Source: Hymenopellis radicata
Lineage: Eukaryota; Basidiomycota; Agaricomycetes; Agaricales; Physalacriaceae
Reading direction: 5' to 3'
Assembly: GCA_015501595.1 (NCBI GenBank)
Contig: JADNRX010000014.1
Span: forward strand, 248,001 to 312,000
Length of the DNA: 64,000 nucleotides
Shown here: positions 49,595 to 64,000 of the stretch, piece by piece
How positions within the stretch are numbered: the first letter of the stretch is position 1
How the letters are laid out: each line of letters starts with the position of its first letter
Notes under the pieces: model-generated
What the model was told of the DNA's origin: nothing
Database searches by the model: none
The model's input: only the letters and a program-made list of their open reading frames with translations
Translations under genes and position numbers: made by a program

Positions 49595-51715
49595 TCACAG
49601 TCGAGGCTTGATGATAGGCTGCCAGTCTACTCGCTCTACCATACTAGGGACCAAGTCCTCTACTTTGGCGGCACCAATTAGCTTCATGGCCTTGACGATC
49701 TCATTCTGTAGTATGTTGATGGCTTTGGTCACTCCAGCCTCACCGTAGGCCTAGCGAACAGGTTAGGAACGAAGACGGAAGATCTAGAGGAGTTCTGCGA
49801 TTTACACTTTGGGCATATAGAAATGGTCTACCCATTCCTACAGCTTTCGCGCCGAGGCAAAGAGCTTTAACTACATCCGTTCCGCGACGCACTCCGCCTT
49901 ACGGCGAAAAATCAGTTTTTGGGACAACTCTTGGCTCATCGTTAACGCACCATCGATGTATACTAAAGGAAAAGATATAAGCCTTTCGAATCGCGCAAGT
50001 CGATAATCCTCACCTTCTAACTTGTCAAATACGTCGGGACGCTGTTGACGGATTCTGTAGAGAACCTCCATAGGTGGCATTGAACTAGAACGTTTAGAAG
50101 GATTCAACTGCCGACATGACTGGGACACTTACTATTCCAGTTGACGACCTGATGAATAGATTGTTGAAATGTGGCGAAGCTGAGTATGATACTGGGCACA
50201 TACCTCCGTGGTTGGACAATAAAATACCGTCGCAGCCTGCTTCTGCTGCTAGGACGGCATCCTGTTGGAAATCAATAATCTGAAAGGTGCTTTACATGGT
50301 TTGACCTGACCTCCACACATTGAACGCCTACGATGTGAGGGTTGGAAGTGTGTACACGATACGTGTCAAAGGCAGCGCGCACCTTTGATAACAATAGGAA
50401 GATCGGTTAACTTGCGCAGCCACGGTATCGTCTGTGCTAAGGTCAGCTAGATGTAGAGCATACACGAGCGATTCACCTTCTCCCAGGTCATATTTTGGTC
50501 GTCACTCCCAACCAAGGCACCCGCCGTACCAGTCTCATCCACAATCTCATAGGTACCGCTCTCGACGTGATACGCCGGTTGCCCATTTTCGATTGCTTCC
50601 AAAGCCCAGGGACTCCTGATATCCACTTCTCGTTTTCCAGCAACTATGGCGTCAACCGTCAAGAAGATAGCTTTGTATCCCAACTTGACAATCTCTTGTA
50701 CGCGTTTCTCGGCGATTTTGTCGTTGTTGGACTTGTACAACTGAAAGAATAGAGTTTGTTGCGGACTGGCAGCCGCTGCTATCTCCTCATAAGATAAAGA
50801 TGCGTTCGACGAAACCATCTGTATTATGGATCCGGAATTCGAGCCTCTGGTAATATTAGCTTCGCCTAAAAAAACGTTCAACGACAGTACACTAAGATTG
50901 TGAGCTATCTCGTACCAAGAGGGTGTCCCAGTTTGGCTAATGCCGCACCGCATACAAACACAGGAATTGATGATTTATAGCCAAGTATTGTCGTCGATGG
51001 ATTACAATCGAAAACGGGCCTCATTACGCGTGCATTGAAGAAAAATCGCGAGAATGCACGCATATTTTCCTTGTTGGCTTTTAAAAATCAGTTGCAGATT
51101 CAGAAACGGGAGGACTGCATGTACCAATACCGTCGTCCGCCGCGGAGGAATAATAGGCCAACGCCTTGAATGATAAGGTTTTATGCGCCACATTCTGACA
51201 ACGAATCAGAAAAAAGGTATCTCGTATCTGGTACTGAACTACCTCTATATCGGCAATACTTAATAACCTATTGAGCGGAGGTCGCTCCTTCATAGCTTGT
51301 TCGACCCTGAGCTCGTCCTTGGTCTTTACTCTGTTGTCGCGTGCTGTCTGCATTTGTTGGGCTGAAGCTGCGTCTACAGGTCCTAAATGTTTCGATGGCG
51401 GGAGGTTCTTGGCTAAAGCATCGGGTGGATGTATTGGTTCGTACGCGAGTGAGGCATCTTTGCCGGCATACTTCAAGATGATGTTGCCACCGCCAGGATG
51501 CTCCTAATAGGACGGCGGATGAGGTGGTGAATTGGGGAGCAGAGAGAGATTGTCCTCACCGACAAGAACTCTGTAACATCGTAGACCTTGTTATTAATGA
51601 TCACCCAGCACGAACTAAGATGGCATTAGTACTCAGGTGCTAGGGCGTAAGAGGTACATACGCGGTACTGTTATGTTCAGACACTTGCTGGAGGGTAAGA
51701 GCCATCGTGGGGAGC
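49595..51715 (-). CDS. CYB2: Cytochrome b2-type L-lactate dehydrogenase (FMN, cytochrome b5 domain)
   Basis: Flavocytochrome b2 oxidises L-lactate to pyruvate and passes electrons to cytochrome c. The start at 51715 gives [51 protein letters not shown], a cytochrome b5 fold with the heme-ligand HPGG. The flavin domain follows: [77 protein letters not shown], then [36 protein letters not shown] with the catalytic His and Arg. The C-terminus has [28 protein letters not shown]. It ends [11 protein letters not shown] see no long mitochondrial presequence before the b5 domain, so a cytosolic or otherwise located enzyme is possible. Many short introns split these blocks, all in frame. Confidence 0.9.
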
Positions 51716-51932
51716 GGGGATACATCTCCAATTGTAATTGGAAGCTATTTAACTGGTGGGGAAACGGCAAGGAACACGTGTACGGATGGATCGGGCCGAG
51801 ATGCCATGTGACTCATGTTCATTGGGTTTGTGTGCCACTGTATCCTCCAACTTGGCCTCCATCTTGTCTTTCAACAAAGCGATGGCTTCGCGTGTTGCGC
51901 CGCCTGTGCCCAACAGGAATGCCTTGGAAAAC

Positions 51933-53776
51933 ATGAAGCGCGTCGACCTTCAAAGACTGTGCAAGGTGCTTGGCGACGCTGCATGTTGATCGGCAAGGAT
52001 GCTGACGGTTTACCAGGATTACGGCGTACGAGCCAATCTCAAGTCGGAGGAGCTCATCGAGCTGCTTCTGGAGACAAGGCATGCATGGTTCATGTTTTTA
52101 ATGGCCTATATCTCATGCAGCACCCAGGAAACCCAACATCCGGTCCGTTCAACCGGTCGTGCGGTCCGTAGCGACGAGGAGGGCGAGTCGTTCTGCTGGC
52201 AGAGTGAGCTCTATGATCATCCACGATGAGGATGGCGCATCAAGTAACCAGGAATCGATTGTAAACGCCAACGAGAACCAAACTGGGCCACCAGCCAGCC
52301 AAGCGTCTACTTCTCACCCTCCTCGGACTCGGAGCTCAAAATACGCCCCTCAGACTCGCTTGGGAGTTGGACGGCCTGGGAATCCACGTACCGTGACAAA
52401 GTCCCTCAGTCTATCAAAGAGACGATGGAAGGGTAGCCGGAGTGTGAATCCAAAGGAAACAACAATAGTCGAAGGTACGTCATCATTGGCCCAACATTCA
52501 TCAAGCTAACCGTGCAACTCAGAGCCTGAACCTGAAATAGAGCCTGAGGAGCCCGTTGCAGAGGGGTCAGGTAGTATTCACGCCGTAACCTCACACAATA
52601 CGCCATCCCAACCAGAAGCACCATCACCTGTCATGTCAAGACCAGCCTCCTCACAGCCTGCACGTAGTCTTGATGACCGAATAGCGGAAGTCGTACGCCA
52701 CAAACTTGTCACCCGTTTCTCCTCTCATCCTGGGTTTCTTAGATTGCTCCACTCCAGCGTCAATTACAAACGATGAAGGAAGACTTGGAACAAATGAACG
52801 CTCTCAAAGCTGAACTAGACCGACTAAAGACTGAGGTGGCCACTATTGGTCCTTTGAAAGAGAGTGTTGCCTCGCTTACATCGGAAGTAAAAGCTCTTCG
52901 GAGTCAAACATCTACAGGCCAACTTTTGTAAGTACCATACTTTTGAGTCGAATAAAAGACTGATGGCTTTTCAGAATACACGGTTCGTCGACGGTAGTGG
53001 ACCAGCCATCACGGCAATATACTCCAGGCGCTGCTCCTACTCTCCTTGGCAAACGCTCTCGAGAGTCAACTGGCAGTGAGGATAGCGATGTCATGGAAAA
53101 TGATGAGGAGGATTCGACAGTGCATCAGGGTATTATACCACCTGACAGGAAACGTCAGCGCCTCGATGACGCGCATGCGGACTTTCCAAAAACACCCCCG
53201 AACCACCCTCAATCGCTACCACCGCATATCCAGCCGGATGATGTGATTCGTGGTGGGCCTCTTGGCACTCCCCCTCCGCTAGACCGTCTTCCGGAGCTAT
53301 ATGGAACGCCATCTTCTCCTCCAGAGCGGAAACGTGATAATGGACATCCTTTCAATTTTACATTCACGGTACCCGTACCCCCGACGCCGGATCCAGCATT
53401 TACCATGCCATTTGCATACCCTGAGCCACCCCAGTCGCCAACCCCCGCGCAGCACCCTCGCTCACGTCTGTTGGGTCCTCCTCGCGCAGACATCTTCCAG
53501 GCTATCCGTCGTGCTTCTATGGAGAGATCTAGACAGTCCGAGTCGAACGCCGAGTCATCACAAGGACTAGGAACTTTCTTAAATGAAGCAGCCCTGGGCG
53601 CTGATTCTGACCAGGCTGGGAACAACACGTTGTTATCTGACCTTGACGTTCTTGACCCAGAAGGAGGTAGTCCATCAAAGCGCACCATGTATGGGACAGA
53701 GATCGAGACGGACCATAGATTCGGCGACTTTGGATTCGAAGGCGTTAACCCGAGTTATTGGGCACCCAGGTTTTGA
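51933..53776 (+). CDS. SAP-like, coiled-coil nuclear protein, unknown function
   Basis: I recognise no characterised orthologue. The start at 51933 and one intron give MKRVDLQRLCKDYGVRANLKSEELIELLLET, a helix-turn-helix of SAP type, usually DNA-binding and nuclear. Then come RSVATRRASRSAGRVSSMIIHDEDG, basic Ser-rich segments (LGVGRPGNPRTVTKSLSLSKRRWKG), an acidic EPEPEIEPEEPVAEGSG, and a coiled coil, LQTMKEDLEQMNALKAELDRLKTEVATIGPLKESVASL. The C-terminal 260 residues are Pro/Ser-rich (LLGKRSRESTGSEDSD, ERKRDNGHPFNFTFTVPVPPTPDPAF) and end HRFGDFGFEGVNPSYWAPRF. Layouts of this kind occur widely in Agaricomycetes without a known role. The exon structure between 52080 and 52130 is uncertain. Confidence 0.72.
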
Positions 53777-53904
53777 ACGTGTAGTTTATATATCTAGTAT
53801 GCATATCTCATTTTCAGTAATCGACTGTGTCTGTATCATATCGAAAGCATTTGTAACCATTTGAAGCAATAAATAAGAGAGCAATGCTGAACGTTAACCG
53901 GTCA

Positions 53905-55523
<1,619 letters not shown>

Positions 55524-57245
55524 GAAGGGCACTAGGATCCAGCCGTAGTGGTTGTACCGGTAATGAAGGAGAGAAAAGAGATCGGAAGGAGACCAGTCAA
55601 GATCAGCAATAAAGTCCAGCAGTATAAGTACTCAATCACCGCCCGAGCCATCCCTGTGATGTTTGATGGGTTGCACATAGGTACAAGTCTAGATACGGGC
55701 AGTGTGGACTGCTGGGGGTGATGAGGGTGTTGTTAGTGAGTGACGGGCTTTTACGCATCAAGGAAACGTGTAATCGCCGCAACCGTATATCAAAGAGCAT
55801 CATCTGCGCACGCGACTCGGCCAGAAGGTATTCAAAATGCTAGGGACAACATCCTTGCCACGAAAGGCTTGAGACGGTGTGCCAAAACGGCCAGAACTAC
55901 GAGCGGATCCAAAGCGATTACGTGCGGAGTCGTGTAGTGCATCATCTTAGTAGTAATGGCGTCTGAAAGTACGACTCAAATGGTTGCTACGCTTTGAGCG
56001 CCGTCCGATAACCGAGATGTATCGTCTGGAGCGACCAAGGGGAGGAGCGGCAATGAGGAAAACTCTGTTGCTCTACTGGTTACCGGTCAGCATTGAAATT
56101 GCATCGCATGTCGCATGGGCCACGTACAGAACATGCATCGCTACCAGCGGGGTAGTGAAATACAACGGAAATGCCTGTGCACTCAGCAGCTCATGGAGAA
56201 TGTAAGTAAACCTGTTGGTAACTCGGAGTTGAACGCTTCGCCGCGTCCATGACGGATTTCCCACGCGTCTAGTTCGAGCTACAGGCGGGCAAGGCAATAC
56301 GAGTCAAGTATCAGACCACTGGCACGGCTTGTTGGTAGGATGCAGTCGTGGGACATCGACAAGTAGTGGCACAGCTCTGAAGAACGTATAACACTGTCGG
56401 TTGAGGTAATATGAAGTGCGGGAGGTGTCGTATTCATAGCCATCAGTGGAATATTTTTAGACAAGAACTTCTGGATTTGAACTTGAGCACGATTTCATGG
56501 TATTTGAGAACCCAAATGATGAGCAAGATGTGATTCAAGCTGTGCAACGTTCAAGGCGGTCGCCGTTACGGTCTTCGGAATCAACAGCATTAAACTGTTC
56601 GAGAGGCGCTGTCTCGGTGGATTCGGTCAAAGACTTTTTTTAGAAACATGTGACATTTTCCCACACCAATCACTGCCAAGATACTTGTCAGCTTGCTTCG
56701 CTTGGACGCTTTGGATGAAGGCTTCCTTACCTGAAGCTCAAACGACGAATCATCTTCAAGCTTCCAGTACTACTTGGATGTGTATGATGTGATAAATAGA
56801 TTGGACAGCTCTGTGGCGCAGCCCGCGTTGATCATGATTGGTCCGTGAACCTGTATCTCTCTTGTCTTCATTCGTCGGCAAGTAGGCTAATTTGTCTCTG
56901 TCCAGGGTCCAGGGTCCCACTCAACAGCACGACTACAGAGGCCTCCTGGAGGGCTCGAATCTTCATTAATAGCGCATATAGCTTCGAATGGCTCCTAAAC
57001 AGTATCCATCACATCAGAGTACACCCGTCACCTGAACTATTGTTCTGTACAGAATGAAACGAGGCACTTGTGCAACCAATAGGAATCGCGGATCGACATC
57101 TATCCCGCTGCTTCGGGTCCAAGTGTTCAACGCATCTTCCCAGGCCCAGTAACGTATATAAACCTTGTGTCGCTTTTTTTTCTATTCATCGTCTCGTCCC
57201 CCTTTCACTCCCTACTTTTCTTTTCCTACTTTCCACTCGCTTGCG
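55524..57245. other. Long intergenic region (1.7 kb)
   Basis: No gene can be supported. It contains the promoters of the divergent MPK1 and cupredoxin genes. Short frames at 55740-55937, 55984-56205 and 56279-56464 have no family features and do not splice into one another. A pyrimidine-rich leader (TTTCACTCCCTACTTTTC) precedes the cupredoxin ATG. Confidence 0.5.
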
Positions 57246-58986
57246 ATGTTTTCTCGTTCCGCTATACTTTCTTTGGGCCTGGCCGTCCTTCCTTATGTTT
57301 CCGCCGCTGTTTTTGATGTTCAAGTTGGCGCTAATGGTTTAGAATTTACACCTGAAGCCCTTGTGAGTCGCGATCCCAATATGTTCTCAGTTCGATCTAA
57401 CGAGACATGTTAGTTTGCCAATGTTGGTGACCAAGTTGTCTTCCACTTCAATCCCAAGGTATTTCCCCTGTCAATACCCAGATGTTTCTATTGTTGACCT
57501 TGATTAGAACCACACGGTAACGCAATCGGCGTTCGCGTAAGTGCGCCTTTTCTTCTGTAGGACATGAACACCAACACATCACAGTGACCCCTGCGGCCCG
57601 AAAGAAGGCGGTTTCGACAGCGGTTTGTACGTTTGTTTTCCTTCGCGCTAAATGCACGATGAACCTAACTCTCCCATGCAGCATGCCGGTTGCTGCCAAC
57701 ACCTCGGCTGAGCTCCTTCCCACGTATACGATCACCGTTAACGATGTGAGAAAGACCTTCCTGGGTCACGGACGTCGAATTAACGCTCAGTAGACTTCGC
57801 CTGTGTGGGTGTATTGTAAACAGGCTGCCAAGACCGCTGCCAGTCACTGTGGTGCCGGAATGGTCTTCTCCGTCAACTGCCCCGCCGATGGACCAAACTC
57901 CTTCACAAATTTCAAGGCTGCTGCGTTGAAAATTGGCGACGACCTTAAGGCTGCTGCGAATGCCACTTCAGCGGCGCAGCCTTCGGCCACTGACAACACC
58001 TGGACCGCTGCTTATGGTGGATACACTGTCCCGCCCGAAGCTGCAGCTACCGTGAGTTCGGCACCTCTCTTCCCGACTGTCTGACCCTTATCTATTGTCC
58101 AACAGTTGGTTACCCAGACGATTACCCTGGACTCGACTTCCATTTGGACCACAACGTACTCTTCTTACGCTAATGCTCCTGCCGCTACGCCCAACTCTGC
58201 GGAGGGCAGTGTCATCAAAGTAACTGTTGGCGCCGATGGACTGACGTTCGACCCTCCTCGCGTTTCTGCCAACCCTCGCGACGTGATCATGTTCGAGTTG
58301 TACGTCTGGCATGGTTGCATATGTGATCCATCAATTAACGTACTCCACAGCCATGCGAAGAACCATACTGTGACCCAATCGTCTTTCGCGTTAGTATTGT
58401 ATCTAGGGCTTAACAGATATTTATAGACTGACTTCATTCATAGTGACCCATGCCGCAAGTTGACCGACAACACCACCACCGCCTTCGACTCTGGATTGTA
58501 CGTATACACATCCTTTTTTTAGACAGAGTGCTTTTGTTGATTGCTTTGTAGCATGCCCGTTAATGCCAGCCTTACTGAAGGCTTCCCGACATGGAACTTG
58601 ACTGTTAACGATACCGCTCCCATGTGGGCCTACGTGAGTACAAAGCTAGTGCTTCCGCGCCGATTACTGACTGGAACCAACAGTGTAAGCAGAAGACTCC
58701 CTCCAGTCATTGCGGTGCCGGAATGGTCTTGTAAGTGCCAGTTTTGACCATATACTCTTTGAACCTCAATCAATCAATCCTTGACAGCGCCATCAACTCT
58801 GACGAGACATCAGCGCGCAACTTCAGCGCGTTCCAGAACCTCGCAAAGACGCTTAACGGCTCCACGAGCACCTCCACAGCCTCTGGTGCAGGAGCCTCAT
58901 CCACTACTACGGATGGCGCTCTGTCCATGCGCGTAGGAACTGCTGGTCTCGTAGTTGTCTTTGCTGCTCTCGCTGCGCTCTTGTAA
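57246..58986 (+). CDS. Secreted double-cupredoxin protein, GPI-anchor type
   Basis: Signal peptide MFSRSAILSLGLAVLPYVSAAVF is followed by two tandem blue-copper folds. Domain 1 has FDVQVGANGLEFTPEAL, then GDQVVFHFNPKNHTVTQSAFADPC, GGFDSGFMPV, VWVYCKQ and SHCGAGMVFSVN. Domain 2 repeats the pattern: VTVGADGLTFDPPRV, FEFHAKNHTVTQSSFADPC, MWAYCKQ and SHCGAGMVFAIN. Each has the four type-1 copper ligands His, Cys, His and Met (NHT, YCK, SHC, GM). A Ser/Thr linker (STSTSTASGAGASSTTTDGALS) and a hydrophobic tail VGTAGLVVVFAALAALL suggest GPI anchoring at the cell surface. Fungal proteins of this type are called extracellular serine-rich or cupredoxin proteins. They are abundant in fruiting or plant-associated stages, but their redox partner is unknown. 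Exon joints were made by eye and are in frame. Confidence 0.85.
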
Positions 58987-59354
58987 GGTGTTGTTTTTGG
59001 GTTTAGGGATGAGAAATTTGTGGTGATGAGCCTCTGGAGGCTTTAACTGTTCCTTCATTTGTCATGAACACGACGGACTCATAGAGTTTTTATACCATTT
59101 TTAACGGACGATTCGATATACTTCCTCTGTTTCAACGGACGATTCGGTTCTGGGTCGTATACTGGTAATATAAACCCAATCAATAATGTTTTGGATACCC
59201 CAGTCGATTTGCACGAGAGGTTGGTGTAAGGAATCGATGATTGGTAGTAGTACGTGTGGAAGGACAGGTAAGGAGACATACAATAAGGAGTAAATCTGCA
59301 AAAGTCGACAGTGACAAGGTATAAGAAATCCGAAACTCAGTATGTAGTCCTCAA
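58987..59354. other. Convergent intergenic region
   Basis: No gene is seen. There is a doubled TTTTAACGGACGATTCG / TTTCAACGGACGATTCG near 59098-59147, a 17-bp direct repeat about 33 bp apart. Confidence 0.5.
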
Positions 59355-60537
59355 TCAAAGTTTGCTCAACGACATCTCGCCGGCAGGAGCCATCATCCAG
59401 AGTCCTCCACCAACGTCAGGTTCGCAGTCATCTGTGGCATTCACAATCTTTGTGTCAGTCCCACACAGCCTCTTCACCGCGTTCACGCTTGCAGATTCTC
59501 CGGTGAGCACTTTGATACTTTGCAACGCGGCCTTTGCCAAAAGTTGCGGAAGCTTGAGCAAGTCCAGAGCGATCCGTTCATCCACCCACAGATGCGTGAC
59601 CTGATTCTGTGGAATAGCGGTTATGGCGAAATGCAAGGTCCATTTCGGAAGGATGACGAAAGTGGTAGGTGTAAGGAACATACGGAACAAGTCCGGTATG
59701 GGGGAGACGGAAAGCGTGACTGGAATACGGGTGCGCGTTGGACGCGAAGTCGGTGACGAAGAAGATGATGAGACGCGAGGGAGCGTATTGATGAGGTCTC
59801 CATGGGTCGTCTTAAGCACTACATAACGTATTACATCAGACAGCCGAATAGCAGGATAAACAAGATACCCACCTTTTAATGACAAGGACGAGAATGTAAG
59901 ATACGCCGGGCTGTCGTGCTTTGCGTGCTTGATGTTAACAGGGCGCATTTCTGTTTTCCTGACATACTGGACCATACGCCAGAACTCCGGCCACCATTCG
60001 ATGCTATAACCACCCAGGATGTATATATGGGGTGCCGACCATCCATCGCTATCAATGAGCTCGCTAAATATTGAGGTTACAGTCTTCAGATAGTCTGAAT
60101 GCACGAAGAGACGCGTCAAAGGCAGCGTTTTGAAGGCATGAATGAGGTCGACACGTGAAAAATCGAAAGGGATGGGGGCAAAAGGTACTGTTTGGGATAA
60201 TAGAGCATATGCGAGCACACTGTAGTCCTGCAATCGGTTCGTGAGGTCTCAGGATAGACTCCCAGAGTTAGAAGCTCACCATGGTGTTATGGCTGATAAT
60301 CCCGACCAGCTCGTCGTTGTCATGTCTGATGTCCGCCCCGCCCTCTTTAGTGGATGACGTCAAGACCGTCGCAGCGTCCTGTACACGCTTCAGAAAGCGC
60401 TTGTACGTCCGTTTGCGGCCTGTTTCGGTCTCAATGTGTAAAAGATAGTCATGATAGTCCTGTGGGAGGAGGACGTTGTAGGCATTGTGGTCAATCATGA
60501 GGGGCTCCAAGTTGTGTGGTCGATGTGCGGCTTTCAA
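59355..60537 (-). pseudogene. Truncated or degenerate adenylate-forming (AMP-binding) enzyme
   Basis: MKAAHRPHNLEPLMIDHNAYNV, YKRFLKRVQDAATVLTS and DELVGIISHNTMQDYSVLAYALLSQTVPFAPIPFDFS are the N-terminal half of an acyl-CoA-synthetase/NRPS-like A domain (A1-A2). The position of the phosphate-binding A3 motif reads AYLTFSSLSLKVLKTTHGDLINT after splicing. The normal SSGTTGxPK is therefore missing its glycine/threonine core. The reading continues (ILPKWTLHFAITAIPQNQVTHLWVDERIALDLL, IKVLTGESASVNAVKRLCG) and stops at 59355 after GGGLWMMAPAGEMSLSKL, before motifs A7-A10. It is therefore missing the C-terminal lid. I treat it as a relic. A missed exon for A3 or a missed downstream part cannot be fully excluded. 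Confidence 0.6.
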
Positions 60538-61149
60538 GGCTATCGGAGATGCTGGTGGTGCGAAGGCAAGAACGGTTTCTGTCGATCACGCCCATTGCTC
60601 CGTCCGTCCGTCGGAACTAGCGTTCGCGCACCTGACTGGCCCGCTGATTGTCAACAAGGACCTACTGGGGAAGGGTGAAAATCCCATGTGTGGGGTGTGT
60701 GGGTAATGCAACAGAATGCAACCCATTGTGACAGGTAGGCATCCATCTACTAAAATATTGTATGAACTGACGGCGAAGCTCAGCGCCACCGGTGCCAGAA
60801 ACTGACTAGTTCGGTGGCCGTTCAAGTGGCCGTGGGCAAAACCATCACTGGTCCGCTGACTCGGCGTGCCAAAGAAAAATGGACTAGCATGCACATGTTA
60901 ATAAGTTCGGACAGCGGCAGAACGAACGTCTATGGTCAGAATTGAAGAGAAAATGATGGTGAGAGTATGACAATAATCTCCGGATCACACATGGATGGGT
61001 TTTTTGACCGTAAGAATTCCCAGGCATCCCAACAAGTTGACGCGTTGACGTGCTAGCATTCTCGAGTGCGAATTGAAATACAACACTTGAAAATAACATT
61101 GCAGCCGATAAATAAAGCACACGCTGCATTTCGTAAAACAAGATGTCAA
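60538..61149. other. Intergenic region between the AMP-binding relic and CBF5
   Basis: No gene is seen. Minus-strand frames at 60586-61141 have no family features. Confidence 0.5.
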
Positions 61150-62940
<1,791 letters not shown>

Positions 62941-63043
62941 CTTGAGCAGCGAGCCAGACGTCGTGAAAGTAGCAGCAACTGGCAAATTTTTTTGCCGCCG
63001 AATGGGTATCCGGCATTTGCCGCGTGACTCTGAATTGACTCTC

Positions 63044-64000
63044 ATGTCCGCCTCTGCTGGGCCCTCGACGCCCTCGAAAAAGCGCTCAAAATGGGACGAG
63101 GACTCACCACAAGCGATTCAGAAGGAGCAGGCTGTGCGTCGCGTCAAGCCCAAGGTGGCGTCGCCGAGCCCTGCGACGACGACGACGACGACAGCCGTAG
63201 CGCCTACGCCACTAGCACAGGCTAAACAGACCCATAACGCCCAACCTCGCAGTCTTCATGTTCCCATTCGGACACGCCATCCAGCCATTACTCCTTCTCG
63301 GTCGGTGTACAGCTACGAACGCCTCAACCAGATCGAGGAAGGCTCATATGGCGTCGTGTTCCGCGCCAGAGACAAGGAAACAGGCGACATCGTTGCCCTA
63401 AAGAAGCTCAAGCTGGACGAGGAGAAGAACGGTTTTCCAATAACCGCTCTCCGAGAAGTGAACGCGCTCATGACATGCAGACACGAAAATGTCGTCAGAG
63501 TTCGCGAAGTTGTTGTTGGAGATACCTTGACACAGTGGGTGTTCACTAGGCACTGCTCTCTGTCGAGGCTTATACAGCTGTTTAGAGTATTCGTCGTAAT
63601 GGACTTCATTGAACATGATCTCAAGTCGCTACTTACGATGATGCCTGCCCCCTTCCTCCAATCTGAAATCAAAACGCTCATGCTCCAATTACTCTCCGCC
63701 GTCAACCATTGTCACGCCAACTGGATTCTTCATAGAGATCTGAAAACTAGCAATCTCCTCATGAACAACCGGGGCACCATAAAGGTCGCGGACTTTGGTC
63801 TTGCCCGACGTTACGGTGATCCCGTAGGCGTCGGAGGACTCACACAACTTGTCGTTACCCTCTGGTACCGGTGTGTCTTCTCATAACACTCAAGGCTAGG
63901 ACGTGTATGACTCGTCGTCTAGAGCTCCAGAAATTCTTCTCGGTGCCAAGACATATTCCACCGCTGTGGATTTGTGGTCTGTGGGTTGCATCTTCGCAGA
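63044..64000 (+). CDS. CDK11-type cyclin-dependent kinase (3' end outside window)
   Basis: The start at 63044 gives [24 protein letters not shown], a short basic Ser/Pro/Thr N-terminus. The kinase domain begins [55 protein letters not shown]. That 'EGSYG' loop with a PITALRE-like helix (PITSLRE in CDK11) points to the CDK10/11 branch. An intron near 63535 joins GDTLTQ to [16 protein letters not shown]. The catalytic loop [16 protein letters not shown] and [11 protein letters not shown] follow, then VVTLWYR and, after the intron at about 63872-63928, [26 protein letters not shown] at the window edge. CDK11 kinases act in transcription and splicing. CDK10 is the main alternative. Confidence 0.85.

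Noticed and set aside
55984..56205. 73-codon plus-strand frame in the MPK1-cupredoxin gap
   Set aside because: It has a hydrophobic patch but no family features, no splice partner and ordinary intergenic composition.

Overview
This window is nuclear DNA from a filamentous basidiomycete, most likely an Agaricomycete. Genes are dense and broken by many 45-60 nt GT-AG introns with very short exons. Intergenic gaps are short, and several start-to-start promoters are only 100-150 bp. Gene families typical of this group are present: HapX, an SRF1-like membrane protein, a double-cupredoxin GPI protein, NRPS-like adenylating enzymes and an Mpk1-type MAP kinase. No species can be named from the sequence alone.

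Layout. 0-6 kb: exosome CSL4 (5' truncated by the window), nudE/NDE1, ESS2 and a FAM192A/NIP30-like protein. 6-16 kb: SRF1, an SLC35F5-like transporter, the ribosome-biogenesis factor SLX9, a large coiled-coil protein, an XRCC2-like RAD51 paralogue and a stand-alone adenylation enzyme. 16.3-18.8 kb is gene-poor. 18.8-32 kb is housekeeping and metabolic: a PPR protein, the iron regulator HapX with a GATA-site cluster upstream, KAE1 (tRNA t6A), a GT8 glycosyltransferase, lipoate synthase, CMC1, PEX11 and fumarase. 32-42 kb: INO80 ATPase, a J-domain protein and a multi-pass membrane protein. 46.6-64 kb: LIM protein, cytochrome b2 (L-lactate dehydrogenase), a SAP-like coiled-coil protein, an Mpk1-type MAPK, the double cupredoxin, a degenerate adenylating enzyme, CBF5/dyskerin and the start of a CDK11-type kinase.

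The most unusual object lies at 42,285-46,457. It is a 4.17-kb element bounded by terminal inverted repeats that begin AGGACCCCCA(A/C)TAGT, flanked on both sides by the same 8-bp target-site duplication, GGAACAAG. Inside each end is an array of a 23-nt minisatellite with core CCTRYAGGT. Between the arrays lies a decayed reverse-transcriptase gene whose coding similarity runs almost up to the right array. No transposase is recognisable. A TIR/TSD-delimited unit with RT cargo and subterminal minisatellites is not a standard element class and is the main candidate for something undescribed.

A second window-wide observation is technical. At least eleven frame changes, nearly all of the one-base-missing type and several at homopolymers or doublets, interrupt otherwise well-conserved and probably essential genes (nudE, ESS2, the PPR gene, INO80, the J-protein). 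This looks more like an under-polished long-read assembly than gene death. Coordinates and protein models of those genes should be read with that in mind.

All splice models were made by eye from GT/AG sites plus conservation of the encoded protein. Start codons of SLX9 and KAE1 remain unresolved.
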